This document shows positions 16,936-25,302 of a stretch of 64,000 nucleotides of DNA, in pieces. The position numbers were made by a program, and so were the translations under genes. The stretch comes from Streptomyces kaniharaensis (GTDB taxonomy: Bacteria; Actinomycetota; Actinomycetes; Streptomycetales; Streptomycetaceae). How positions within the stretch are numbered: position 1 is the stretch's first letter; every line of letters begins with the position of its first letter. Location: assembly GCF_009569385.1 (NCBI RefSeq), contig NZ_WBOF01000001.1, positions 3,606,001 through 3,670,000 of the forward strand, given 5' to 3'. Under the pieces are notes generated by a model that was given only the letters and a program-made list of their open reading frames with translations, ran no database searches and was not told the origin of the DNA.

Positions 16936-17478
16936 TCAGGCGTCGACGGCGGCGAGGGCGGCCTCGGAGTCGAGGACACCGGCCACGGCCTGGAGGACGG
17001 CGGCGATCTTCATCGAGGCCTGGATGACCTCGCGCTCCACGCCGGCCTTGCGGAGCACGGCCTCGTGCGAGTCGAGGCACTGGCCGCAGCCGTTGATGGC
17101 CGAGACGGCGAAGCACCAGAGCTCGAAGTCGACCTTCTCGACGCCGGGAGTGCCGATGATGTTCATCCGCAGACCGGCCCGCATGCTGCTGTATTCCTTG
17201 TCGGAGAGCAGGTGCAGCGTCCGGTAGTAGACGTTGTTCATCCCCATGACGGCCGCGGCGCCCTTGGCGGCGTTGTACGCCTCCGGGGAGAGGTTGGCCT
17301 TGGCCTCGGGCTCCAGCGCGCGCAGCACGGTGGCGCTGCGGGTGGCCATCGCGCAGGAGAGCACGGTGCCCCACAGCTGCTGGGCGGGGAGGTCGGAGTT
17401 GCCGATGACCGAGCCCAGGTTGAGCTTGAGGTCCTTGGCGTAGTCCGGGAGGGCGGACTTCAGGTCGTCGAGGGCCAT
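16936..17478 (-). CDS. ahpD: Alkyl hydroperoxidase AhpD
   Basis: Predicted protein of 180 residues with the AhpD redox motif CGQCLDSH (Cys about 131 and 134, His 138). In actinobacteria AhpD reduces the AhpC peroxiredoxin, using lipoamide-linked electrons through the CxxC pair. It starts three bases after the ahpC stop and is clearly co-transcribed with it. It is expected to be controlled by the divergent OxyR. Confidence 0.97.
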   Translation of the reverse strand: MALDDLKSALPDYAKDLKLNLGSVIGNSDLPAQQLWGTVLSCAMATRSATVLRALEPEAKANLSPEAYNAAKGAAAVMGMNNVYYRTLHLLSDKEYSSMRAGLRMNIIGTPGVEKVDFELWCFAVSAINGCGQCLDSHEAVLRKAGVEREVIQASMKIAAVLQAVAGVLDSEAALAAVDA

Positions 17479-17481
17479 GGG

Positions 17482-18033
17482 TCAGCCCGCCAGCAGGGCC
17501 TGGGCGTCGAGGGTGTCGTCGCCCTTGTTCCAGTTGCAGGGGCACAGCTCGTCGGTCTGAAGGGCGTCCAGCACGCGCAGGACCTCCTTGGGGTTACGGC
17601 CGACGGAGCCGGCGGTCACCATGACGAACTGGATCTCGTTGTTCGGGTCGACGATGAACACCGCGCGCTGGGCGGTGCCGTCGGCGGCCTCGACGCCGCA
17701 GGCGCGCATCAGGTCGTGCTTGACGTCGGCCAGCATCGGGAACGGCAGGTCGCGCAGGTCCTTGTGGTCCTTGCGCCAGGCGTGGTGCACGAACTCGGAG
17801 TCGCCGGAGACGCCGAGGATCTGGGCGTCACGGTCCGCGAACTCCTCGTTCAGCTTGCCGAACGCGGCGATCTCGGTCGGGCAGACGAAGGTGAAGTCCA
17901 TCGGCCAGAAGAAGACGACCTTCCACTTGCCCTCGTAGGACTTGTGGTTGATCTCGGCGAAGGCGTTCGCGGCGTCCAGGTCGACGCAGGCGTTGAGTTC
18001 GAACTCGGGGAACTTGTCACCGATCGTGAGCAC
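17482..18033 (-). CDS. ahpC: Alkyl hydroperoxide reductase subunit C (2-Cys peroxiredoxin)
   Basis: Predicted protein of 183 residues from a GTG start with AGGAG about eight bases upstream; the longer open frame runs into oxyR antisense. The peroxidatic Cys lies in MDFTFVCPTE (about C51) and the C-terminal pair in DELCPCNW, as in actinobacterial AhpC. It reduces hydrogen peroxide and organic hydroperoxides in the cytosol, with AhpD as partner. The promoter region shared with oxyR contains two dyads. Confidence 0.97.
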   Translation of the reverse strand: MLTIGDKFPEFELNACVDLDAANAFAEINHKSYEGKWKVVFFWPMDFTFVCPTEIAAFGKLNEEFADRDAQILGVSGDSEFVHHAWRKDHKDLRDLPFPMLADVKHDLMRACGVEAADGTAQRAVFIVDPNNEIQFVMVTAGSVGRNPKEVLRVLDALQTDELCPCNWNKGDDTLDAQALLAG

Positions 18034-18067
18034 GTTCGCTTCTCCTGAAGTGAGACTGAGGGGAGTT

Positions 18068-18108
18068 TGTCCGGATTGCGGACACGACCCCACGATTTCA
18101 CATCGTGG
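18068..18108. promoter_or_regulatory. Two dyads in the ahpC-oxyR intergenic region (candidate OxyR sites)
   Basis: TGTCCG-GATTG-CGGACA is followed six bases later by CCACGAT-TTCAC-ATCGTGG; both have perfect arms and five-base spacers. Their position between the divergent ahpC and oxyR starts fits OxyR binding. The sequences are not a textbook OxyR consensus, so the assignment rests on position. Confidence 0.5.
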
Positions 18109-18156
18109 ACTGATCAGGGAAATAGCTACACTCGATGTGTCTGATCGGAGAGAGCT

Positions 18157-19113
18157 ATCAATACTCAGCCCCCCACCGCCCGCAGCCCCCGCACGCCCAC
18201 GGTCGCCCAGCTCAGGGCGTTCGTCGCGGTGGCAGAGTACCGGCACTTCCGGGAGGCGGCCGCCGCCACCGGGACCAGCCAGCCCGCCCTGTCGGGGGCG
18301 GTCGCGGCGCTGGAGGAGTCGCTGGGTGCGCAGCTGGTCGAGCGTACGACGCGCAAGGTGATCGTCACGCCGCTCGGGGAACGGGTGCACGAGCACGCGC
18401 GCCGGGTGCTCGCCTCGCTGCAGGCGCTCACCGAGGAGGTCGAGGCCGCCCGCCGGCCGTTCACCGGGCCGCTGCACCTCGGTGTCATCCCGACCGTCGC
18501 GCCCTACCTGCTGCCCACCGTGCTGCGGCTGGTCCGCGACCGCTACCCGGAGCTGGAGCTGCACGTCCACGAGGAGCGCACGCCCTCGCTGCTGGAGGGG
18601 CTGGCCGCCGGGCGCCTGGACGTGCTGCTGCTCGCGCTCCCGGCCGGCGGCACCTCGCAGACCCGGGACATCCCGCTGTTCGACGAGGACTTCGTCCTGG
18701 TCACCCCGCCCGAGCACCCGCTCGCCGGGCGGGCGGACGTCCCGCGCGACGTGCTGCTCGACCTGGACGTGCTGCTGCTGGAGGAGGGTCACTGCCTGCG
18801 CGACCAGGCCCTCGACATCTGCCGCGAGGTCGGCGCCGAGCCGGGCGGCTCCACCACCCGGGCGGCCGGCCTGTCGACGCTGGTTCAGCTGGTCGCCGGC
18901 GGCCTCGGGGTGACGCTGCTGCCCGCGACCGCCCTGGACGTCGAGGCCGGCCGCACCGACCGGCTGGCCGCCGTCCGCTTCGCCGCCCCGGCGCCCGGCC
19001 GGCGGATCGGCCTGGCCACCCGCCCGGGCTCGGCCCGCAGCGCCGAGTACGACCGTTTCGCCGCCTCGCTGCGCGAGGTGCTGGCCGAACTCCCGGTCCG
19101 GATCGTCACATAG
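18157..19113 (+). CDS. oxyR: LysR-family peroxide regulator OxyR, probable ATC start
   Basis: About 318 residues if translation starts at ATC. The LysR helix-turn-helix begins TVAQLRAFVAVAEYRHF and continues TGTSQPALSGAVAALEE. The effector domain carries the redox Cys pair region (LLLEEGHCLRDQALDIC), matching OxyR Cys residues of the sequence type GHCLRDQALDVC. The first normal start codon (GTG at 18229) would remove the first half of the DNA-binding helix, and an in-frame stop lies 13 bases upstream of the ATC. The ATC has GGAGAGAG at ideal spacing, so a non-AUG start is the best reading. It is divergent from ahpC. Confidence 0.88.
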   Translation: MNTQPPTARSPRTPTVAQLRAFVAVAEYRHFREAAAATGTSQPALSGAVAALEESLGAQLVERTTRKVIVTPLGERVHEHARRVLASLQALTEEVEAARRPFTGPLHLGVIPTVAPYLLPTVLRLVRDRYPELELHVHEERTPSLLEGLAAGRLDVLLLALPAGGTSQTRDIPLFDEDFVLVTPPEHPLAGRADVPRDVLLDLDVLLLEEGHCLRDQALDICREVGAEPGGSTTRAAGLSTLVQLVAGGLGVTLLPATALDVEAGRTDRLAAVRFAAPAPGRRIGLATRPGSARSAEYDRFAASLREVLAELPVRIVT

Positions 19114-19735
19114 CGCTGCGGGCGGGCTCGCCCAGGCAGAGCCCGACCATCGTCGCGACCAGCAGGTCCAGCGTCCGCAGGGTGTCCGGGTCGGGCTCGC
19201 CGCCGGGGGCGCGCAGTGCGAGGTAACGGGCCGTCAGGCCGTCGAAGCCGCCGAGGAAGAGGACGGCGATATCGCGGGCCGGCATCGCCAGGGTCAGGCC
19301 GTGCGCCGCGGCGAGGGCGGTGAGCATGTCGGTGGCGGTGCCCTCGATCTCGCGCTGGAGCCCGGCCATGATCTCGTGCAGGTCCGGGTCGCGCATCGCC
19401 AGCGACTCGAACTCGCTCAGCAGCACGCAGCGCCCGGCCTCGCCGGTGGCGGCCTCCCAGAGCGCGTGCACCAGGGTGCGGACCTGCTCGCCGAACGGCC
19501 CGTCGCCGGGTGAGGCGGCCCGCACCTGGTCGATGAAGTCCGCGGTGAGCTGTTCGACGACGGCCCGGTAGAGGTCCTTCTTGGTGCCGAACGTGTAGTG
19601 CACGGTCGCCTGGGCGACGCCGAGTTCGGCCGCGATCGCCCGGGTGCTGCCGGCCGCGATCCCTTCGCGGGTCATCAGGTCGAGGGCGGCCTGGACCAGC
19701 TGGGGGCGGCGTTCTGCGGCGGGGACATGTGCCAT
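19106..19735 (-). CDS. TetR/AcrR family transcriptional regulator
   Basis: Predicted protein of 209 residues. The N-terminal helix-turn-helix is clear (RPQLVQAALDLMTREGIAAGSTRAIAAELGV and QATVHYTFGTKKDLYRAVV, here quoted in parts), and the helical C-terminal ligand domain resembles the TetR_C_6-like group. It is divergent from the MMPL transporter, and a perfect 26-base dyad lies between them, so it very likely represses the pump and itself. Its last eight bases overlap the 3' end of oxyR on the opposite strand. Confidence 0.93.
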   Translation of the reverse strand: MAHVPAAERRPQLVQAALDLMTREGIAAGSTRAIAAELGVAQATVHYTFGTKKDLYRAVVEQLTADFIDQVRAASPGDGPFGEQVRTLVHALWEAATGEAGRCVLLSEFESLAMRDPDLHEIMAGLQREIEGTATDMLTALAAAHGLTLAMPARDIAVLFLGGFDGLTARYLALRAPGGEPDPDTLRTLDLLVATMVGLCLGEPARSAM

Positions 19736-19799
19736 TCAGCCAGGGTATCGCCATGGTCGGCCAACTGTGTCGATCGATTGCGTCAGACACTCTCGTCAT

Positions 19800-19825
19800 T
19801 CGACTTTGTCATTCGACAAAGTCGA
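19800..19825. promoter_or_regulatory. Perfect operator dyad between tetR and MMPL gene
   Basis: TCGACTTTGTC-ATTC-GACAAAGTCGA: 11-bp perfect arms with a four-base spacer. It is 65 bases upstream of the tetR start and the same distance from the MMPL start. The half-site ATTCGAC also occurs as a direct repeat just upstream. It is the expected binding site of the adjacent TetR protein. Confidence 0.8.
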
Positions 19826-19889
19826 GCGTACGGTGGTTCGAGACCTGGTCAGGCACCTGCCTGCCCGACGACGGACCGAGGGGTCAGCC

Positions 19890-22070
19890 ATGGCCACGTA
19901 CCTGTACCGACTGGGCCGCTACTGCTTCCGGCGCAGAAAAGCCGTTCTCGCCGTCTGGCTCGCCGTGCTGATCGCCGTCGGCGGGGCCGCGGGGGCGTTC
20001 GCCGGGAAGACCAGCGACGAGTTCAAGGTCCCCGGCACCGAGGCACAGACCACGCTGGACCGGATCAAGGGCACCTTCCCGCAGCAGGGCCACGGCTCCG
20101 CGCAGGTCGTCTTCGCCGCGCACGCTCCCGGTGGCATCGCGGCGCCCGAGGCGGGCAGGGCGGTCAGCGAGGCGGTCGGCCGGATCGCCGCCGTGCCGGG
20201 CGTGGCCGCCGTGCCCGACCCGCACGCCACCGGCGCGGTCTCGCCGGACGGGCGGGTCGCGATCGCGCTGGTCTCCTTCGACCGCAAGCTCGCCGACATC
20301 ACCGACCAGCAGCGCGACGCCGTCCGCGCCGCCGCCGAACCGGCCCGCGCGGCCGGGCTGGACGTCGCCTTCGGCGGCGACGCGTACAACCGGATGGGCA
20401 AGGTCGACGGCGGCGAGGCGATCGGCCTCGCGGTGGCCGGGGTGGTGCTGGTGGTCACCCTCGGCTCGCTGGTCGCCGCGGGGCTGCCGCTGCTGACCGC
20501 GCTGGTCGGCGTCGGCGTGGCGATGGCCGGGCTGCTGGCGCTCACCGGCTCGTTCCAGATCATCACCACCGCGCCGGTGCTGGCGCTCATGGTCGGCCTC
20601 GCGGTCGGCATCGACTACGCGCTGTTCATCCTCTCCCGGCACCGCCGCCACCTCGACGAGGGGCTGGAGCCCGAGGAGGCCGCCGCCCGCGCCACCGCGA
20701 CCGCCGGCAGCGCCGTCGTCTTCGCCGGCCTGACCGTCGTCGTGGCGCTCGCCGGGCTCGCCGTCGCCGGCGTCCCGTTCCTCACCGTCATGGGCCTGGC
20801 CGCCTCCGGGGCCGTCGTGGTGGGCGTCCTGGTCGCGATCACGCTGCTGCCCGCGCTGCTCGGCTTCGCCGGCCGCGCCCTCGACCGGCTGCCGCTCTGG
20901 CGTCGGGCGCTGCGCACCGGCGGCCGGACCACCATGGGCGAGCGCTGGGCCCGCTTCGTGGTCCGCCGTCCGCTGGCCGTCCTGCTCGTCGCACTGGCCG
21001 GGCTGGGCGTCCTGGCGGTGCCCGCCGCGAGCCTCAACCTCGGTCTGCCGGGCGGCGGTTCGCAGGCCGCCGGGACGGACGCGCGCAAGGCGTACGACCT
21101 GGTCGGCGAGAGCTTCGGGCCGGGCTTCAACGCGCCGCTCGTGGTCGTCGTGGACGCCCACGGCACGCCGCAGCCCGAGCAGGCGGTGCGCGGCGTGGCG
21201 GCGCGGCTGCAGACGCTGAAGGGCGTCCGGACGCTGCTGCCGCCGACCGTCGACCCGGCCAGCGGGACGGCCCTGCTGACCGTCATCCCGCAGACCGGCC
21301 CGGACGACGCGGACACCAAGGCGCTGGTCGACGAGATCCGCGGCCAGCGCTCCGAGGTGAAGGCCGCGACCGGCGCGGGCATCGCCGTCACCGGCACCAC
21401 GGCCGCCAACATCGACGTCTCCACCAAGCTCGGCCAGGCGCTGCCGCCGTTCCTCGCGGTGATCGTCGGCATCGCGGTGGTGCTGCTGGCGCTCGCGTTC
21501 CGCTCGGTGCTCGTCCCGCTCAAGGCGGTGGCCGGGTTCCTGCTCAGCATCACCGCCTCGCTCGGCGCGGTGGTCGCGGTCTACCAGTGGGGCTGGCTGG
21601 ACGGCCTGATCGACGTGCCCAAGGTCGGCCCGGTGGTCAGCTTCGTGCCGATCCTGCTGATCGGGGTGCTGTTCGGGCTGGCGATGGACTACGAGCTGTT
21701 CCTGGTCTCCGGGATGAAGGAGCAGCACGTGCACGGCATGGCGCCTCGTGAGGCGGTGGTGGCCGGCGTGCGCAACGGCGCCCGGGTGGTGACGGCGGCC
21801 GCGCTGATCATGGTGTCGGTGTTCGGCTCGTTCGTCTTCGGCCACGACCCGGTCGTCCAGCCGATCGGCTTCGCCCTCGCGGTGGGCGTGCTGGTGGACG
21901 CCTTCGTGGTGCGGATGGCGCTGGTGCCGGCGGCGATGACGCTGTTCGGCAGGGCGGCGTGGTGGTTCCCGAAGCGCCTGGAGAAGGTCGTGCCGCGGGT
22001 GGACATGGAGGGCGAGCAGCTGATCGCCCGGCTGGAGCGGGAGCCGGCGAAGGAGCCCGCAGGGGTCTGA
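19890..22070 (+). CDS. MMPL family (RND-type) transporter
   Basis: Predicted protein of 726 residues; the ATG at MATYLYRLGRYCFRRR is preceded by CCGAGGGGTC, and longer frames read into the regulatory region. It has the duplicated MMPL architecture: an N-terminal helix, an extracytoplasmic loop, then helices with the proton-relay motif VGIDYALFI, repeated in the second half as GLAMDYELFL. MMPL proteins export lipids or hydrophobic toxic compounds by proton motive force. The adjacent TetR and perfect operator point to inducible efflux, but the substrate is unknown. Confidence 0.93.
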   Translation: MATYLYRLGRYCFRRRKAVLAVWLAVLIAVGGAAGAFAGKTSDEFKVPGTEAQTTLDRIKGTFPQQGHGSAQVVFAAHAPGGIAAPEAGRAVSEAVGRIAAVPGVAAVPDPHATGAVSPDGRVAIALVSFDRKLADITDQQRDAVRAAAEPARAAGLDVAFGGDAYNRMGKVDGGEAIGLAVAGVVLVVTLGSLVAAGLPLLTALVGVGVAMAGLLALTGSFQIITTAPVLALMVGLAVGIDYALFILSRHRRHLDEGLEPEEAAARATATAGSAVVFAGLTVVVALAGLAVAGVPFLTVMGLAASGAVVVGVLVAITLLPALLGFAGRALDRLPLWRRALRTGGRTTMGERWARFVVRRPLAVLLVALAGLGVLAVPAASLNLGLPGGGSQAAGTDARKAYDLVGESFGPGFNAPLVVVVDAHGTPQPEQAVRGVAARLQTLKGVRTLLPPTVDPASGTALLTVIPQTGPDDADTKALVDEIRGQRSEVKAATGAGIAVTGTTAANIDVSTKLGQALPPFLAVIVGIAVVLLALAFRSVLVPLKAVAGFLLSITASLGAVVAVYQWGWLDGLIDVPKVGPVVSFVPILLIGVLFGLAMDYELFLVSGMKEQHVHGMAPREAVVAGVRNGARVVTAAALIMVSVFGSFVFGHDPVVQPIGFALAVGVLVDAFVVRMALVPAAMTLFGRAAWWFPKRLEKVVPRVDMEGEQLIARLEREPAKEPAGV

Positions 22071-22105
22071 GCCCGGTGCGCCCGGCGGGCCTCGTCCCAC
22101 CGGGC
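22071..22105. terminator. Convergent terminator between MMPL and SpoIIE-type genes
   Basis: GCCCGGTG / CACCGGGC arms (8 bp, perfect) with a 19-base loop lie directly after the MMPL stop and before the convergent gene's stop. Confidence 0.5.
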
Positions 22106-22109
22106 GCCG

Positions 22110-24089
22110 CTACGGCTGCGGCAGCCGCTGCTCGAACCAGACCACCTTGCCGGTGCCCAGCCGGGTGGCGCCCCAGCGGTCGGCGCACCTGGCCACTATC
22201 TGCAGCCCGCGCCCCCGTTCGTCGTCCGGCCCGGTCCGGCGCGGGCGGGGCAGCAGCGGGCTGTCGTCGCCGACCTCGCAGCGCAGCCGGGTGGTGCGCA
22301 CCAGGCTGAGGGTGACCGGACGGGTCGCGTGCTGGACGGCGTTGGTCACCAGCTCGCTGACCATCAGCTCGGTCGCCTCGCTGAGCTCGCCGAGCCCCCA
22401 GCGGCGCAGGGTGTGCGCGGCCAGCCGGCGGGCCCGGCCCGGCGTCTCGTTGCGCGGCTGGAGGTACCAGTGCGCGACGTCCCCGGCCGGGATTCCGTCG
22501 AAGCACGCGCCGAGCAGGGCGATGTCGTCGCCGCGGTCGCCCGGCGGCAGGATCCGCAGCGCCTCCTGGCAGAGCTGCTCGGGGGCGTGCCAGCGGGCGG
22601 CGGCGATCCGGGCACGGAGCAGTTCGAGGCCGTCGCTGATCGGGCGGCTGCGGGTCTCCACCAGGCCGTCGGTGAACAGCAGCAGGGCCGAGCCGGGCGG
22701 CGCGGGCAGTTCGACGGAGTTGAAGTCGACCCCGCCGACGCCGATCGGCGCCCCGGAGTCCAGCTCCACCAACTCGGCCGTGCCGTCCGGCCCGACCAGC
22801 ACCGGCGGAACGTGCCCGGCGTTGGCGATCACCACGCGGTTGGCGATCGGGTCGTACACCGCGTAGACGCAGGTGGCCAGGTGCTGTTCGCGGCCGAGCC
22901 GCTGGGCCTGCTCGTCCAGGTGGTACAGCACCTCGTGCGGCGGCAGGTCGAGGGCCGCCAACGTCTGAGCGCTGGTACGGAGTTGGCCCATGATGGCGGC
23001 CGAGGTGAGCGAGTGGCCCATCACATCGCCGACGATCAGGGCGACCCGGTTGCCGGGCAGCGGCACCGCGTCGTACCAGTCGCCGCCGACCTGGGCGCCG
23101 CGCTCGCCCGGCAGGTACCGCTGGGCCAGCCGCACCCCGTGCGGCTGCGGGAGGCGCAACGGCAGCATGCTGCGCTGGAGTTCGTTCGCTATCTCCCACT
23201 CGCGGGCGTACCGCAGCGCGGTGTCCACGGCCAGGCCGGCCTGGGTGGCGAGATGGGCGGCCGCCGCGGTGTCGGTGGCATCGAACGAGGGCCGGCCGGT
23301 GCGTTCGGGAGGGCGGCGGATCAGTACCAGCAGGCCGAGCACCGCCTTGCGCCCGCGCAGCGGCAGGGCCAGTACGGACGTGCCCGCGCCGAGCCGGGCC
23401 AGCCCGCGGGTGCCGTACAGCTCGCGCAGCAGCGCCTCGGTGCGCTCCGCGGCGGGCGTGCCGAGCACGGCGGACTCGGCGGGGCGGCGGCTCAGCAGAG
23501 CGTGCGCGAGCGCCCCGCCGCGGGTCACCGGGGTGGCGGGCCCGCCGTCGGCCGTCGAGCGGGCGCCGTACCGGGAGCGGCGCCGGTCGTCCGCCCAGCT
23601 GGGCCGGCCGCGCCGTCCGATCCGGGTGCCGGTGCTGTGGTGGATCCGCAGCTCGTCCGGGAACCCGGGCTCGCGTTCGACGTTGGGCAGCGGGTCGCGC
23701 AGGTGGACGACGGCGGCGTCGGCCAACGTCGGGACCAGCACCCGGCCGATGTTGCGCAGCGTCGCGAAGAGGTCGAGCGCGCTGTTGATCCGCCGGGTCG
23801 CCGAGTCGAGGTACGCGAGGCGGTCGGCCACGTCGTCGCGGGCCCGCTCGGGCAGGGGTGAGGGCTCCCGGACGGGGGCCGGCTCCGGGACCGGCGCCGG
23901 CTCGCGGCGTGGGACGGGCACGGCAGGCGGCTGTCCGGCCTCGGGTTTGAGCTGGTCGCGCACGGCTGCCTGTCCTGGACTCGGGGTGGGCTCTGGGGTG
24001 TTCTGCTTTGCTGACTCTTCCGCGGTCGCGTCCGGTCTCTCGTGGTCGATCAGCCGACGCCGTTCGATCAGCCGACGCGTCGACAGCAC
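22110..24089 (-). CDS. SpoIIE-type PP2C phosphatase with GAF and C-terminal ATPase domain
   Basis: About 659 residues from a GTG near the end of the upstream methyltransferase; an ATG at 24152 is the alternative but overlaps that gene by 85 bases. Order: Pro-rich leader, GAF-like sensor region (about 110-310), PP2C/SpoIIE domain (about 320-520) with metal ligands in GGDWYDA, GDVMGHS, FTDGLVE and GDDIALL, then an RsbW-like ATPase (N-box VSELVTNAVQHA, G-box ERGRGLQIV). Such proteins dephosphorylate anti-anti-sigma factors and may themselves bind sigma regulators. The signal is unknown. Confidence 0.9.
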   Translation of the reverse strand: MLSTRRLIERRRLIDHERPDATAEESAKQNTPEPTPSPGQAAVRDQLKPEAGQPPAVPVPRREPAPVPEPAPVREPSPLPERARDDVADRLAYLDSATRRINSALDLFATLRNIGRVLVPTLADAAVVHLRDPLPNVEREPGFPDELRIHHSTGTRIGRRGRPSWADDRRRSRYGARSTADGGPATPVTRGGALAHALLSRRPAESAVLGTPAAERTEALLRELYGTRGLARLGAGTSVLALPLRGRKAVLGLLVLIRRPPERTGRPSFDATDTAAAAHLATQAGLAVDTALRYAREWEIANELQRSMLPLRLPQPHGVRLAQRYLPGERGAQVGGDWYDAVPLPGNRVALIVGDVMGHSLTSAAIMGQLRTSAQTLAALDLPPHEVLYHLDEQAQRLGREQHLATCVYAVYDPIANRVVIANAGHVPPVLVGPDGTAELVELDSGAPIGVGGVDFNSVELPAPPGSALLLFTDGLVETRSRPISDGLELLRARIAAARWHAPEQLCQEALRILPPGDRGDDIALLGACFDGIPAGDVAHWYLQPRNETPGRARRLAAHTLRRWGLGELSEATELMVSELVTNAVQHATRPVTLSLVRTTRLRCEVGDDSPLLPRPRRTGPDDERGRGLQIVARCADRWGATRLGTGKVVWFEQRLPQP

Positions 24090-24853
24090 AGGAACAGTTG
24101 CTCCTCCGGCGGCAGCGAGGTACTGGCGGGCGCGTACGGATGCCCCGAGCACTCCTCGACGGCGAACCCCGACGCAACCAGAACCCGTTCCAGATCTTCC
24201 CTCAGATACCCGCTGATCCGCAGCTCTCTGCCAAGGAACGGAAGCGGAACGTGATCCAGATCCGCCTCGACCATCCCCAGCGCCAGCAGACCGCCCGGCC
24301 GCAGCAGCTCGCGCAGCCGGCCGAGCACGGTGGGAATCTCGTCCTGCGGGAGCAGGATCAGGGAGAAGAACGCGGTGACGGCGGCGAACCGGCCCTTCCC
24401 GAGCGGCCCGAGCTCCGGGACGTTCCAGACCCGGCCGGCGCGCTCGGTGCCCAGGTCGTACAGGTCGATCCGGCGGAACTCCGGCGGGAAGTCACCGGGG
24501 TAGCGCTCGTTTCCGGCCAGTGTCAGCATCACGTCCGAGAGGTCTATCCCGGTGACCCGCAGCCCGCCCGCGGCCAGCTGCCGTGCCGTCGGCTCCCCGG
24601 TCCCGCAGCCGACGTCCAGCACCCGCGACCCCGGCTCCAGCTCGGCCAGCAGCCGCCGCCCGCACGCGAGCTGCCCGTCCTTCGCCGGAAACGCCTCGCC
24701 GTACCCGGCGCCGATCGTGTCGAACGCGACCGCCTGCAACGCCCGCGCGGCCCGGCGCCGCCGGGCGTCGGGCTCGTCGTCGTCCGCGTCCTCGCCGACG
24801 GGGAACGGATCCGATATCTGTCCGGTCGTCACGATTGAGAGGCACCCTTCCAC
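24068..24853 (-). CDS. Class I SAM-dependent methyltransferase
   Basis: About 261 residues from a GTG preceded by GGAGG at five bases; an upstream ATG at 24901 and a downstream GTG at 24832 are alternatives. The SAM-binding motif I is RVLDVGCGTGEPT, followed by the acidic loop GIDLSDVML and the post-I and motif III strands (LLRPGGLLALGMVE). The overall form resembles small-molecule methyltransferases. The substrate cannot be predicted. It overlaps the downstream phosphatase gene by about 20 bases, so the two are probably translationally coupled. Confidence 0.85.
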   Translation of the reverse strand: MEGCLSIVTTGQISDPFPVGEDADDDEPDARRRRAARALQAVAFDTIGAGYGEAFPAKDGQLACGRRLLAELEPGSRVLDVGCGTGEPTARQLAAGGLRVTGIDLSDVMLTLAGNERYPGDFPPEFRRIDLYDLGTERAGRVWNVPELGPLGKGRFAAVTAFFSLILLPQDEIPTVLGRLRELLRPGGLLALGMVEADLDHVPLPFLGRELRISGYLREDLERVLVASGFAVEECSGHPYAPASTSLPPEEQLFLCCRRVG

Positions 24854-25224
24854 CCTGGCCTCCGGTCGGCTGGCCGGCCGCTGCCGGTGGCGGTACGTCA
24901 CGCTCCCCGCATCACACTGATGGACTGCACTCTGACACGTTGTCGGCAGACACTCGTGTGCACTGGCATCCGAGGATATGCGTGATCACACCGCCATGGG
25001 GTCCCTTTCCAGCCAACTCGTCTCACTTGGGCCGATGTGGACCGGGTTGCGGAAGCACGGTGGTGCGGGCCGGGGTGGTGCGGCCAGGGCCCGCACGCCG
25101 CACGGAGAGGCCGGTGCGCCGCTCTGACCTGCGGCTTTGGCGCTCCGCAGGCTGACAATCCGACGTTTATCGAACGTCAATCGGTCCGGTGCACAGTGGA
25201 GTCCAGCGCCGGGGAAGCGTTGAG
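24854..25224. other. Region upstream of the methyltransferase gene
   Basis: About 370 bases lacking a supported gene. It holds the dyad at 25162-25178 that resembles one in the AfsR-like gene's promoter. It also contains an AT-richer stretch near 24900-25020 that is a likely promoter for the methyltransferase-phosphatase pair. Confidence 0.4.
25162..25178. promoter_or_regulatory. Dyad GACGTT-TATCG-AACGTC, related to a site at 28374
   Basis: A perfect 6-bp inverted repeat with a five-base spacer about 310 bases upstream of the methyltransferase start. It matches the 17-base sequence at 28374-28390 at 13 of 17 positions, with every difference a transition. Confidence 0.45.
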
Positions 25225-25258
25225 GGCGCTCCCGCAGCCGGGGGGCTGCGGGAGCGCC
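25225..25258 (-). terminator. Terminator after the AfsR/SARP-like gene
   Basis: Perfect 15-bp stem GGCGCTCCCGCAGCC / GGCTGCGGGAGCGCC with a four-base GGGG loop, 45 bases past the stop on the minus strand. Confidence 0.88.
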
Positions 25259-25302
25259 GGCGCGACGCATCGGGGGAGGTTCTCCGCTGGGGGATGGAGG
25301 CC

